64,000 nucleotides of DNA from JALZKA01 sp963725035 (GTDB lineage: Bacteria > Actinomycetota > Thermoleophilia > Solirubrobacterales > 70-9), in the NCBI GenBank assembly GCA_963725035.1, contig CAVRWX010000011.1, forward strand, positions 1 through 64,000. The letters run 5' to 3'. The first letter of the stretch is position 1. Every line of letters begins with the position of its first letter. The position numbers and the translations under genes were made by a program. Of this stretch, positions 35,905 through 44,814 are shown piece by piece. The notes under the pieces are model-generated. The model saw nothing but the letters and a program-made list of their open reading frames with translations. It ran no database searches and was not told where the DNA came from.

Positions 35905-36372
35905 GTGGGCGAGGGCTTCTCCGAGCGCGACTCGGAGCTGATGGAGCTTGCGCTCAGCGAGGCGGCACGGGCCGCCCAGTTCGGCGACGTCCCCGTCGGC
36001 GCAGTCATCGCGAGCGAGGGGCATGCCCTCGCGTTCGCCGGGAACGAGCGAGAGCGCCGAAACGACCCAACTGCCCACGCCGAGATGCTTGTGTTGCAGG
36101 CAGCGGCGAGCGGGCGCGGCGGTTGGCGCCTGCCGGCGACCACGATCTACGTGACGCTCGAGCCCTGCGCGATGTGCGCCGGGGCGATCGTCCTGGCGCG
36201 CGTGCCGCGCGTGGTCATCGCGACCATGGACCCCAAGGCGGGAGCGGCGGGGTCCGTCTTCGACATCCTCAGCGATCCCAGGCTCAACCACCGGCCCAAG
36301 GTGGAATCGGGCCTCTTGGCCGACGAGGCTGCCGCGCTCTTGCGGAACTTCTTCGCGGAGCGCCGAGACTAG
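35905..36372 (+). CDS. tadA: tRNA-specific adenosine deaminase
   Basis: About 155 residues from GTG 35905; the frame is open upstream, but that part overlaps the UspA end. Zinc-site motifs of the cytidine/adenosine deaminase fold: DPTAHAEMLVLQAA (His ligand and catalytic Glu) and YVTLEPCAMCAGAIVLARVP (two Cys). PVGAVIASEGHALAFAGNER is the substrate-binding N-terminal part. It converts A34 of tRNA-Arg(ACG) to inosine. Confidence 0.93.
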   Translation: MGEGFSERDSELMELALSEAARAAQFGDVPVGAVIASEGHALAFAGNERERRNDPTAHAEMLVLQAAASGRGGWRLPATTIYVTLEPCAMCAGAIVLARVPRVVIATMDPKAGAAGSVFDILSDPRLNHRPKVESGLLADEAAALLRNFFAERRD

Positions 36373-36461
36373 GCGACGGGGCCGAGGACGGCCTCGGACT
36401 CGCCGAATACGCGCTCGCGCATGACCTGCTCGTCCTCGCTTGCCGGCCCGGCCAGCGGGGC

Positions 36462-36923
36462 TTAGGCCTTCGCCGGCATCTTCTCGAGCGCTTCTCTGAT
36501 CGTGCCGACGTCGTCGAACGACATCGACATGAAGTTGCCGTGCTCGTGGGCGATCTTTCCGTCCTCGTCGACGATGAAGACCGTGCGCTTCGCCACGTTG
36601 AAGCGCTTGGCGTAGACGCCGTACGCCTTCGAGACCTCGGCGTCGGTGTCGGCGAGGAGCGGCGTGGTCAGGCCGTACTTGCCCTTGAACGACTCCTTGG
36701 ACGTCATGCCCTGGGTCGAGATGCCGACGAAGGTGGCGTTCAGCTCTGCCATCTCGTCCGAAGCGTCGCGATACGCGCAGAACTGCTTCGTGCAGGTCGG
36801 CGTGTCATCGCCGGGATAGAAGAGGAGAACGACGCGCTCGCCGCGGTGCTCGGACAGCGTGAACGGGCCCTCCGTCCCCTCGAGGGTGAAATCCGGCGCA
36901 GTGTCTCCGACTTTCAGGCTCAT
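36462..36923 (-). CDS. Peroxiredoxin, PrxQ/BCP type
   Basis: 153 residues. The peroxidatic Cys44 is in FYPGDDTPTCTKQFCAYRD and the resolving Cys49 lies five residues later, the PrxQ/BCP pattern that forms an intramolecular disulfide. FVGISTQGMTSKESFKGKYG and KAYGVYAKRFNVAKRTVFIV are further family blocks. It reduces H2O2 and organic hydroperoxides using thioredoxin. It stands alone on its strand. Confidence 0.93.
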   Translation of the reverse strand: MSLKVGDTAPDFTLEGTEGPFTLSEHRGERVVLLFYPGDDTPTCTKQFCAYRDASDEMAELNATFVGISTQGMTSKESFKGKYGLTTPLLADTDAEVSKAYGVYAKRFNVAKRTVFIVDEDGKIAHEHGNFMSMSFDDVGTIREALEKMPAKA

Positions 36924-37043
36924 GCTCCAAACATACGGTCAGCGTGCCTCGAGCACGTACTGGTTCACGAGCCAGTGGGTGCCACCGCCGTAGCCCCAGA
37001 TCTTGTCGGTCGCAGCGCGCGGCCGGATCAACAGATCATGGGT

Positions 37044-37087
37044 GAACGTCCTTGAGTACGTCCTATAGGGCGTAGTGACGGACGCTC
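37044..37087. repeat. Large palindromic repeat, diverged copy 3
   Basis: GAACGTCC ... TACGTCCTATAGGGCGTA ... GGACGCTC keeps the outline and CCTATAGGG centre of the palindromes at 20532-20577 and 25364-25407, though the outer arms are diverged. It lies 9 bp before the stop of the ThiY-like gene, in the gap left by peroxiredoxin. Confidence 0.55.
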
Positions 37088-37095
37088 GGCGCGAG

Positions 37096-38109
37096 CTACT
37101 CCGGGATGTCGCCCGGGAGCAGCTCGTTCGTGAAGCCGTCGCCGGGCTCGGGGCGGGCCTTGATGAAGCCCTCGTCGGCCAGGAAGCCGGCGAACTCGTC
37201 CCATTCGGCCTCGTCCATGTATCCGTAGGGCTCCTTGCCGCCCGGCAGGAGGAGCGGCAGCGTCGCCTCGATCTCGGCCGCGGTCAGCTTGGGATCGAGC
37301 CCATCGCCTGCCTTCAGGATCGCGTCGGTCGCGGCATCGGGATCCGCGATCGCGTCTTCCGTGCCGCGCTCGAGCGCGGCGATGAACAGGCGGATCGCCT
37401 CCGGGTCCTTTTCCACCTGCTCAGAGCTCGCGACGAGGACGAGCTCGTCATAGGTGGGGATACCGAGCTCGTCAACCGGTACCACGCGCGGGTTCTCCCC
37501 GCGCTCCTCGAGTGAGACGCCCTCGACGTTCTTGAACCCGCCGAGCATCGCGTCCGCCTTGCCGGAGAGAACGGCCTGCTCGAGCCCCAAGCCGACACTG
37601 ACCTGATCGACCTCGTTCTCGGAAATCCGTGCGTCGCGCAGGATGCGCGCCATGAACGCGTCCTGGTACGGGATGCCCGCGGTCGCCACCGTCTTGCCGC
37701 GAAGGTCTGAGGGATCGGCGATGCCGGCGTCGGGAAGCGAGATCAGCGAGGTGAGCGGCTCGGGGACGATCGCGGCCACGGCGACAACGGGCAGACCCTG
37801 GTCGCGGGCGAGCAGGACCTCGGGCTCGTAGCTCACCGCCAGATCGGCCTGACCGGAAGCGACGAGCTTGATCGGTGCCGCCGGATCGGAGGGCACGCGC
37901 GGAGTGACCTCGAGCCCGGCCCCCTCGAAGTGGCCGTTCTCGAGCGCCGTGTAGATACCGGCGTGGTCGGGGTTGACGAAGAAGTCGAGCATCAGCTCGA
38001 CCTGCTCCGTCTCGCCGCCGCGGATGGACTCCTCCTTCTCGCCGCAGCCGGCGAGCACCGATGCGCCCACAACAGCGGAGGCCAGGAGCAAGCGAAGCCG
38101 GCTCGTCAT
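37096..38109 (-). CDS. thiY: ABC transporter substrate-binding lipoprotein, NMT1/THI5 (ThiY-like)
   Basis: 337 residues from ATG 38109 (MTSRLRLLLASAVVGASVLA), lipobox VLAGC. The NMT1/THI5 signature is LMLDFFVNPDHAGIYTALEN, and a substrate-pocket region reads SGQADLAVSYEPEVLLARDQ. It is the last gene of an operon with a permease and an ATPase (each pair overlaps by 4 bp). A TPP riboswitch heads the operon, so the ligand is very likely a thiamine pyrimidine precursor, such as formylaminopyrimidine, rather than nitrate or taurine. It is tethered to the outer face of the membrane. Confidence 0.85.
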   Translation of the reverse strand: MTSRLRLLLASAVVGASVLAGCGEKEESIRGGETEQVELMLDFFVNPDHAGIYTALENGHFEGAGLEVTPRVPSDPAAPIKLVASGQADLAVSYEPEVLLARDQGLPVVAVAAIVPEPLTSLISLPDAGIADPSDLRGKTVATAGIPYQDAFMARILRDARISENEVDQVSVGLGLEQAVLSGKADAMLGGFKNVEGVSLEERGENPRVVPVDELGIPTYDELVLVASSEQVEKDPEAIRLFIAALERGTEDAIADPDAATDAILKAGDGLDPKLTAAEIEATLPLLLPGGKEPYGYMDEAEWDEFAGFLADEGFIKARPEPGDGFTNELLPGDIPE

Positions 38110-38881
38110 CGAAGCTCCTTCCGGCCCCACGGCGCGAGCGTGCGCTCGGCAACCACGATCAAGAGGAAGAGGATCAGGGCGAACGCCGAGAGCACAACGA
38201 TCGAGGCGAACACCCTGGCCGTCAGGAGGTTCGCGTTCGCCTGGGTGATGAGGTATCCAAGGCCGCCGTTCGCGCCGACGAACTCGCCGAGCACCGCGCC
38301 GATCGGCGCGATCGCCACGGCGATCTTGGCGCCCGAGAAGAACTGCGGCATCGAGTAGGGCAACTCGAGCCGGCGCAGGATCACGCCACGGCTGCCGTCG
38401 AGCGTCCGCATCATCCGCACGGCCTGCGGATCGACGGAGCGCAGGCCGTCGAGCATGTTCACGGTGATCGGGAAGAAGCAGATCAGCGCTACCACCGCGA
38501 GCTTGGGGCCGATCCCGAAGCCGAGCCAGATGACCAGCACCGCCGCGATCGCGACGATCGGGATCGTCTGCGAGGCGACGAGGATGGGATAGAAGGCCCG
38601 GCGCAGCGTCTCGGACATATGAAGAGTGATCGCAAAGCCCGCGCCAAGGGCGAAGGCGATGAGCAGGCCGCCCAGCATCTCCTGGAGCGTTATCCAGCCG
38701 TTGTCGACAAGGAGCTCGCGGTCGTCCCACAGCGACTGCGCAACGTCGGTCGGCGCGGGAACGATCACGTCGGAGACCGACTCGCGGATCCCCAGGAGGT
38801 CGGCCAAAGCGCCGGTCTGTGCGAACACCTCCCACACGGCCAGGAGGAAGACAACGACGCCAAGCGGCAGGAGCACCTTCT

Positions 38882-38885
<4 letters not shown>
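38106..38885 (-). CDS. thiX: ABC transporter permease (ThiX-like)
   Basis: 259 residues from ATG 38885; the frame extends further upstream inside the ATPase gene, but this Met fits the first membrane helix MKKVLLPLGVVVFLLAVWEV. There are six predicted membrane segments and a BPD_transp_1 coupling motif, LGEFVGANGGLGYLITQANA (the EAA loop). It forms the membrane channel for the pyrimidine importer. It overlaps its neighbours by 4 bp at both ends, so the three genes are translationally coupled. Confidence 0.86.
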
Positions 38886-39703
<818 letters not shown>

Positions 39704-39800
39704 GCTCCCTCCGCGCGCATTACCGCACAGGTTCTGAGGGTCAGCGCCGGGTGGTATCGGGCGCTATCTCAGCCCGCCTTCCCGCGAGCACCCCTGTTGA
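39704..39800 (-). promoter_or_regulatory. TPP riboswitch (THI element)
   Basis: Read on the minus strand: GGGGTGC (39794-39788), then GCTGAGA (39773-39767), then GACCCTCAGAACCTG, GGTAATGC and a closing GGAGGGAG that abuts the ATG at 39703. These are the conserved landmarks of the thiamine-pyrophosphate aptamer, in order and with normal spacing. Because its 3' end is itself the Shine-Dalgarno sequence, control is probably at translation initiation. TPP would shut off the importer. Confidence 0.93.
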
Positions 39801-39834
39801 TCGCGCCTCAGTTGTTATGGCGCGGGCGTCCGCA

Positions 39835-41202
39835 TCAGCTCTCGGGCTGGGAGCGCCCGCCGGCGACGACGTTCACGAACTCCTCCAGGTGCTTGGTGGT
39901 CCAGCACTCGAACGCAGCTGTGCAGTGTTCCTCGTAGGCGGACATGACCGAGTCGCCGTAGTTCCAATAGAGCTTGGGCTCGGGGTTGAGCCAGAAGGTG
40001 CGCCCGGCCCGATCGGCGACCTCGGCGAAGATCTCGGCATGGGGCTCGCGGCCGTTTGTGCGTGCGTCGCCAAGGACGATGACGGTGGAGCGCGGGTGGA
40101 GATCGTCGGCGACCTCCATTGCGAACTCACGCCAGACGCGGCCGTAGTCCGTGTAGCCCGAGACGTCCGCGACTCCGCCCTCGCGGCTGATCCGCCGGGA
40201 GATCTCACGGAAGTCCCGCTCGTCCTCGAAGACATCGGTCACCTCGGAGATCCGCTCGATGAAGACGAAGCTCCGGAGCTTCCGGAACGAGTCGTGGAGC
40301 GCATGAAGGACGGAGAGGAAGAAGACGCTGGCCGAGGTCACCGAGGTCGAGACGTCGCAGAGCACGATGATCTCGGGCCGGCGCGGCCTCTTTGGCTTGT
40401 AGCGGAGGCGAAGGGGCACACCGCCCGTCTCGAGCGAGGCGCGCATCGTCTTTCGCATGTCCACAGCAGCGTGCTGGCGGCGCCCGCGCTGCTCGTGGCC
40501 GAGCGTGGCAAGCCGCCGCTTGAGCTGGGTCACCGCCCTGTGCACCGACGCGAGGTCTTGGGTGGGGCTGGTGGGGAGGGTGCGGTCGAGCTCTGCGAGC
40601 GGGCGGGAGGGCGGGAGCTTCTCGGTCCGCTCGATCAGCGCCCGCTCGAGTTCGCGCCGCAGGTGGCGCTCGAACTTGTTGATCCCGTCGCGGTCGATCG
40701 CGGGCTCCTCGCCCTGCTGCTCGCCAGGCGGCGTGGGCGTCAGCTCGAGCGAGCGGCGGATCCGCTGGACGTCGACGCCGACAACGCCCGAGCCCTCGCC
40801 GCGGCGCCCGAACGCGGCGATCGCGAGCCGGGCGAGGTCGCGCATGTCGCCCTCGCGCCCCTCGGCAATCGCCTGGCGAATGGCCTCCCGGAGCTCGTCG
40901 ATGTCGAGGCGCTCTCCGCCGGAGTAGCGATCGTCCTCGCGGAGCTCGCGATCGATCGCCTCGGCCTCTGCCGCGCGGAAGAAGTAGCGGTCGAAGATGA
41001 GGTCGAAGATGCGGCGGTCGTCGGGCGACTTCGCGACCGTTGCGGCGAGCGCTTCGCGGAAGTCGGCGGCCTCGGTCCAGGACACGGTTTCGAGCGCCGC
41101 GAACGCGTCGAGGAGCTCGGACGTCCCAACCGGCACGCCCTCTGCCCGAAGGTCCTCGCAAAAGCTTGCGATCCGGGGAGCCAGTCCCGGTTCGAGGCTC
41201 AC
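39835..41202 (-). CDS. VWA-domain protein (CoxE-like)
   Basis: About 455 residues from GTG 41202, which lies one base after the MoxR stop (41204-41206). The alternative upstream start at 41265 would overlap that gene by 62 bp. The N-terminal half is helical with charged stretches. The C-terminal VWA domain has the MIDAS-like EIIVLCDVSTSVTSASVFFL and DYGRVWREFAMEVADDLHPR. Other conserved blocks are LASVHRAVTQLKRRLATLGH and RTFWLNPEPKLYWNYGDSVM. CoxE-like proteins work with MoxR ATPases to load metals or remodel enzymes, classically CO dehydrogenase, but no cox structural gene lies here. Confidence 0.87.
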   Translation of the reverse strand: MSLEPGLAPRIASFCEDLRAEGVPVGTSELLDAFAALETVSWTEAADFREALAATVAKSPDDRRIFDLIFDRYFFRAAEAEAIDRELREDDRYSGGERLDIDELREAIRQAIAEGREGDMRDLARLAIAAFGRRGEGSGVVGVDVQRIRRSLELTPTPPGEQQGEEPAIDRDGINKFERHLRRELERALIERTEKLPPSRPLAELDRTLPTSPTQDLASVHRAVTQLKRRLATLGHEQRGRRQHAAVDMRKTMRASLETGGVPLRLRYKPKRPRRPEIIVLCDVSTSVTSASVFFLSVLHALHDSFRKLRSFVFIERISEVTDVFEDERDFREISRRISREGGVADVSGYTDYGRVWREFAMEVADDLHPRSTVIVLGDARTNGREPHAEIFAEVADRAGRTFWLNPEPKLYWNYGDSVMSAYEEHCTAAFECWTTKHLEEFVNVVAGGRSQPES

Positions 41203-41203
41203 G

Positions 41204-42109
41204 CTATTCCGGCTGCCCGGCCGGTTCGGGGGAGCCGAGCCGGACGCCCACCCGTTCTGCGACAAGGTCGATGTCCGTTCGGTGCTTGACGATGATCGAC
41301 ATCGTCTGGGTGAAGGTGTCGCGGTCGATGTCGTCTGCGCCCAGGAGCAGCAGTGCGCGCGCCCAGTCGATCGACTCGGCGATCGACGGTGGCTTCTTCA
41401 GGTCGAGCTGGCGCACCATGCTGATGACCTCGACCAGGCGGCGGGTCAGGTCTTCGTCCAGCTCCGGGGCGTGGAGGCGGACGATCTCCATCTCCCGCTC
41501 GAGCTCCGGATAGTCGAGCCAGAGATATAGACAGCGGCGCTTGAGCGCCTCGGTCAACTCGCGCGAGTTGTTCGAGGTGAGGACGACGATGGGATGGGTG
41601 CGGCTCTCGATCACGCCCAGCTCGGGGATCGAGATCTGAAAGTCGGAGAGGACCTCGAGCAGCATCGCCTCGAACTCCTGGTCGGTCTTGTCGATCTCGT
41701 CGATCAGGAGCACGACGGGCTCGGGGTTCGCGATCGCGCGCAGGAGCGGGCGCGTGAGGAGGAAGTCCTCGGAGAAGATCTCGGTCTCGACCTCGGCGAA
41801 CTCCTCGGGCGCGCCTGTCGGGTCCTCCGAGGCGCTCTTGGCCTGGATGTGGAGGAGCTGCTTGCGGTAGTTCCACTCGTAAAGGGCCTTTGCCTCGTCG
41901 AGGCCCTCGTAGCACTGGAGGCGGATCAGCTCGCGGCCTGTGGCGCGGGAGATGGCCTTGGCCAGCTCGGTCTTGCCGACCCCTGCGGGACCCTCCACCA
42001 GGACCGGCTTACCCAGCTCCTGGGCAAGGTAGGAGACCAGCGCCGCGGACTCGTCGGCGAGGTAGCCCGCCGACTCCAGGGCGGACTTCGTCTCGGCCAC
42101 GGAGCGCAT
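41204..42109 (-). CDS. MoxR-family AAA+ ATPase (CoxD-like)
   Basis: 301 residues. Walker A is LVEGPAGVGKTELAKAISRA, Walker B is VVLLIDEIDKTDQEFEAMLL, sensor 1 is HPIVVLTSNNSREL and arginine-finger region residues are in ALKRRCLYLWLDYP. It is a hexameric chaperone ATPase that works with the adjacent VWA protein. The two genes are separated by a single base. The target protein is unknown; candidates would be a metalloenzyme elsewhere in the genome. Confidence 0.92.
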   Translation of the reverse strand: MRSVAETKSALESAGYLADESAALVSYLAQELGKPVLVEGPAGVGKTELAKAISRATGRELIRLQCYEGLDEAKALYEWNYRKQLLHIQAKSASEDPTGAPEEFAEVETEIFSEDFLLTRPLLRAIANPEPVVLLIDEIDKTDQEFEAMLLEVLSDFQISIPELGVIESRTHPIVVLTSNNSRELTEALKRRCLYLWLDYPELEREMEIVRLHAPELDEDLTRRLVEVISMVRQLDLKKPPSIAESIDWARALLLLGADDIDRDTFTQTMSIIVKHRTDIDLVAERVGVRLGSPEPAGQPE

Positions 42110-42129
42110 CGGCGCGAAGGATAGGGAGA

Positions 42130-42366
42130 ATGTCGGGAGTGCTCCGCCCGATTGATACGCAAGTGGCCCTGACCGCAGCCACCAACACGATCTCGGATCT
42201 CCTTCCGTTCCTGATCGTGATGCTCGCCGGCTTCCTGGTGGGCGCCTGGGGGCAGGCGTCCCGCTCGGCCATCGCCGTGATCGCCGGGATGGCTCTGATC
42301 ATCATCGCCATCGCGGGCTTCTTCGCCGCGAACGGCGCCGGCCCCGTCCCGGATGTACTCAAATGA
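42130..42366 (+). CDS. Small two-span membrane protein
   Basis: 78 residues from ATG 42130 (MSGVLRPIDTQVALTAATNT). Two hydrophobic helices: ISDLLPFLIVMLAGFLVGAW and SAIAVIAGMALIIIAIAGFF. It has no recognisable family. Its last codons overlap the PPK2 start by 4 bp, so the two are coupled, and it could anchor or regulate that enzyme. It is divergent from the MoxR gene with a 20-bp gap. Confidence 0.7.
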   Translation: MSGVLRPIDTQVALTAATNTISDLLPFLIVMLAGFLVGAWGQASRSAIAVIAGMALIIIAIAGFFAANGAGPVPDVLK

Positions 42367-43145
42367 GCCGCCTCTCAGAAGTAGACCTCTCGCAGTCGCT
42401 CTCGAAGAAGGAAGAGGCCAAGCGCCTCGAAGCCGCGCAGACCCGGCTCCAGCAGCTCCGGCTCACGCTCGGCGGGCAGATCGGAGAGCGGGGGATAGGG
42501 CCCGCCGTCTGCGTCGTCTTCGAGGGCTGGGACGCCGGAGGAAAGGGCGGGGCGATCAAGCGCCTCGTCGCGGAGCTCGACTCGCGCCATGTGCGGGTGG
42601 TCCAGTTCGAGGCGCCGACGCACGACGAGAAGCGCCATCAGTTCCTCTGGCGCTTCTGGCCCGTTCTGCCGGGCAAGGGCGGGATGTCGATTCTCGACCG
42701 CTCCTGGTACGGGCGCGTCCTGGTGGAGCGAGTCGAGGGATTCGCGACCCGCGAGGAGTGGATGCGCGCCTACGACGAGATCAACGATTTCGAGCGAAGC
42801 CTCACAGAGGACGGGACGATCCTGATCAAGTTCTGGCTCCACATCTCGGACGAGGAGCAGCTTCACCGGTTCGAGAGGCGCGAGCGTAAGCCCCTCAAAG
42901 CCTGGAAGCTGACCGAGGATGACTGGCGAAACCGCTTAAAGAGGGCCGATTACGAGGAGGCGGTCGAGGACATGCTCGCCCGCACTGACCAGCCGCATGC
43001 GCCCTGGGACCTCATCGCCGGGGATTCGAAGCAGTTCGCCCGGGTGAGCGTGATCGAGACGGTCATCCGCCGGATCGAGGAGGGGATGGAGCGCTTCGGT
43101 TTGCCCGTCCCCGAGCCGCTTCGAGAAGGATTGAAGCCCGCCTAG
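42363..43145 (+). CDS. Polyphosphate kinase 2 family protein
   Basis: 260 residues. P-loop VVFEGWDAGGKGGAIKRLVA, then the PPK2-specific HVRVVQFEAPTHDEKRHQFL, WRFWPVLPGKGGMSILDRSW and YGRVLVERVEGFA with lid-region Arg residues. PPK2 enzymes transfer phosphate between polyphosphate and nucleotides (AMP, ADP, GDP); the subclass cannot be assigned by eye, though single-domain length fits class I or III. Cytoplasmic. Confidence 0.93.
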   Translation: MSRLSEVDLSQSLSKKEEAKRLEAAQTRLQQLRLTLGGQIGERGIGPAVCVVFEGWDAGGKGGAIKRLVAELDSRHVRVVQFEAPTHDEKRHQFLWRFWPVLPGKGGMSILDRSWYGRVLVERVEGFATREEWMRAYDEINDFERSLTEDGTILIKFWLHISDEEQLHRFERRERKPLKAWKLTEDDWRNRLKRADYEEAVEDMLARTDQPHAPWDLIAGDSKQFARVSVIETVIRRIEEGMERFGLPVPEPLREGLKPA

Positions 43146-43166
43146 GGATCGTGCGTCCTTGGGGCG

Positions 43167-44366
43167 TCAAACGCTCTCGGCGAGGATGCGGTTACGGGGC
43201 AGCGTGGGTTCGATGATTCGGTAGGCCTTGATGCCCAGGCCCAGGCGCTCCCGGTCCTCGCCGGAGGCCGGGTCGAGGCTCGTCAGCTCGCGGATTCGCG
43301 CCAGGCGGTGCGCCACGGTGTGGCGGTGGGCGTAGACGGCACGGGCAGTCGCGTTCATGTTGCAGTCGTTGCCGAGGTAGGCCTCCAATGTTCCGAGCAG
43401 CTCGGTGCGGTACTCGCGGTCGTGCTGGACGAGTGGCTCGACTGTCTCGGCGTAGAAGCGCCTTACCTCCTCGGGGTCCGAAGCCATCGCCCGGAAGAGG
43501 AGGCGGTAGACGCCGTCGCCGACCCCGCTTCCGAGCTGGGATGCCATGCGCTCGTCGCGGCCGATCACGTCGAGCATGAGCTCCGCCTCGGCGATCGCGC
43601 GGTCGAGCTCAGATGGCGTTTCGCAGAACGACGAGAACGCGGAAGGGCCCAGCGAGCGGAGGCGAGCGGAGATCCTGCGCGCCGACGCCATCGTGTCGCC
43701 GGCCGCGTCCTCGCTTTCAGGGGCTGGCAGGACCGCGTATATGCGCGTTACCGCAGGCCTCTCTCCCTCGGCGGGCGCCATCGGCTCTGCCAGAGCGCCC
43801 GGGTACTCGCCGGTGATCAGAGCGGCCGCGTGCCGGGGCCTTGCGCTGGGCACCTCAGCTACCAGCGCGACTGCGCCTCGTGAAAGGTCGCATCCCATCC
43901 GGGCCGCGCGCCTCGTCACCTCCGTTCCGTCGATCCGGCGCGCCCGCAGATCCTCGAGGAGGCTGCCGCGAAGCTCGCCTGCCACCTCGTCCCGGGCGTC
44001 GGTTACGGCGAGGACGGTCAGCGAGGCGAGCGCTGCGACGCGCAGCACCTCCTCGCGATCGACCTCGACAACGGGAAGCCCGTTGGGCTCGACCGAGAGG
44101 GCCAGCGCCGAACCGATGCGGTCGTCGCCGGCGATGACCGGGGCTTCGCACACGACGCCGTCAAGTGGATCGTCACCCTCGCGGGCGGCCACCCGCGCCG
44201 AGAGGTCGACGAGGTCGATGGACTCATCCGACGCGGCGGCAAGTCCGCGCACCGGGATCACGATGGCGACAGGCGCGACCGCCTCCGCTGCCGCCAGCTC
44301 CGCGACTCCCGCGAGCCCGTCGCCCTCCAGGAGTGCGGCGAGCATCCGGGCCTGAAGGTCGCGCAT
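43167..44366 (-). CDS. PucR/CdaR-type helix-turn-helix regulator
   Basis: 399 residues. The long N-terminal part is a GAF-like ligand domain (from MRDLQARMLAALLEGDGLAG, including VVCEAPVIAGDDRIGSALAL). A GGDEF-like middle region follows, then the C-terminal PucR helix-turn-helix: LLGTLEAYLGNDCNMNATAR, AVYAHRHTVAHRLARIRELT. Family members respond to purine or other nitrogen metabolites. It lies downstream of glnK and amt on the same strand but beyond a strong terminator, so it is probably transcribed separately. A link with nitrogen control is likely but not shown. Confidence 0.85.
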   Translation of the reverse strand: MRDLQARMLAALLEGDGLAGVAELAAAEAVAPVAIVIPVRGLAAASDESIDLVDLSARVAAREGDDPLDGVVCEAPVIAGDDRIGSALALSVEPNGLPVVEVDREEVLRVAALASLTVLAVTDARDEVAGELRGSLLEDLRARRIDGTEVTRRAARMGCDLSRGAVALVAEVPSARPRHAAALITGEYPGALAEPMAPAEGERPAVTRIYAVLPAPESEDAAGDTMASARRISARLRSLGPSAFSSFCETPSELDRAIAEAELMLDVIGRDERMASQLGSGVGDGVYRLLFRAMASDPEEVRRFYAETVEPLVQHDREYRTELLGTLEAYLGNDCNMNATARAVYAHRHTVAHRLARIRELTSLDPASGEDRERLGLGIKAYRIIEPTLPRNRILAESV

Positions 44367-44378
44367 GGCTGGGGCCGA

Positions 44379-44422
44379 GAAAAGAAACGCCCTGGGCTAT
44401 CCATGCCCAGGGCGTTCTTTTC
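44379..44422 (-). terminator. Strong intrinsic terminator after the amt-PII operon
   Basis: GAAAAGAAACGCCCTGGGC (44379-44397) faces GCCCAGGGCGTTCTTTTC (44405-44422). On the minus strand a GC-rich stem with a 7-nt loop is followed by TTTCTTTTC. The stem is almost symmetrical with A/T tracts on both sides, so it could also stop plus-strand transcription. Confidence 0.9.
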
Positions 44423-44430
44423 CGTGCTTC

Positions 44431-44799
44431 CTAGGCGGCCACCCCCGCTTCCGGATGGGCCTGGAGGACGTCGTCGCCCTCCTCGCCTGTCCGGATGCGG
44501 ATTGCCTCCTCGACGGGGATCACAAAGATCTTCCCGTCACCGATATCGCCGGTCCGCGCGTGCTTGAGGATCGTCTCGACGACGACGGACTTGTCCTTGT
44601 CCTCGACGACTACCTCGATCTTCAGCTTCGGTCTGACGTTGACCGTGAGCGTCGACCCTCGGTAGGTCTCGACGATGCCCTTCTGACGGCCCGAGCCCTT
44701 GACCTCTGAGAGTGACAGGGATGGGAATCCCTTGTCCAGGAGGTCGCTCCTGATGGGCTCGAATGCCTCATGCCGGACGAATGCTTCGATCTTCTTCAT
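44431..44799 (-). CDS. P-II nitrogen regulatory protein
   Basis: 122 residues with ribosome-binding site GAGGAGGGGG. PII signatures: SEVKGSGRQKGIVETYRGST in the T-loop region and HARTGDIGDGKIFVIPVEEA in the B-loop/C-terminal signature. Tyr46 is kept, but position 51, the site uridylylated or adenylylated in GlnB/GlnK, is Leu (GSTLTV instead of GAEYMV). This copy therefore cannot be modified in the classical way. It is 15 bp downstream of amt, the usual amt-glnK pairing. It binds ATP/ADP and 2-oxoglutarate and probably gates the Amt channel. Confidence 0.93.
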   Translation of the reverse strand: MKKIEAFVRHEAFEPIRSDLLDKGFPSLSLSEVKGSGRQKGIVETYRGSTLTVNVRPKLKIEVVVEDKDKSVVVETILKHARTGDIGDGKIFVIPVEEAIRIRTGEEGDDVLQAHPEAGVAA

Positions 44800-44814
44800 T
44801 GATTCACCCCCTCC

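Noticed and set aside
36373..36461. Short minus-strand stretch reading EDEQVMRERVFGESEAVLGPVA
   Set aside because: Too short, no start signal of its own, and no recognisable family; possibly a gene remnant but not supportable.
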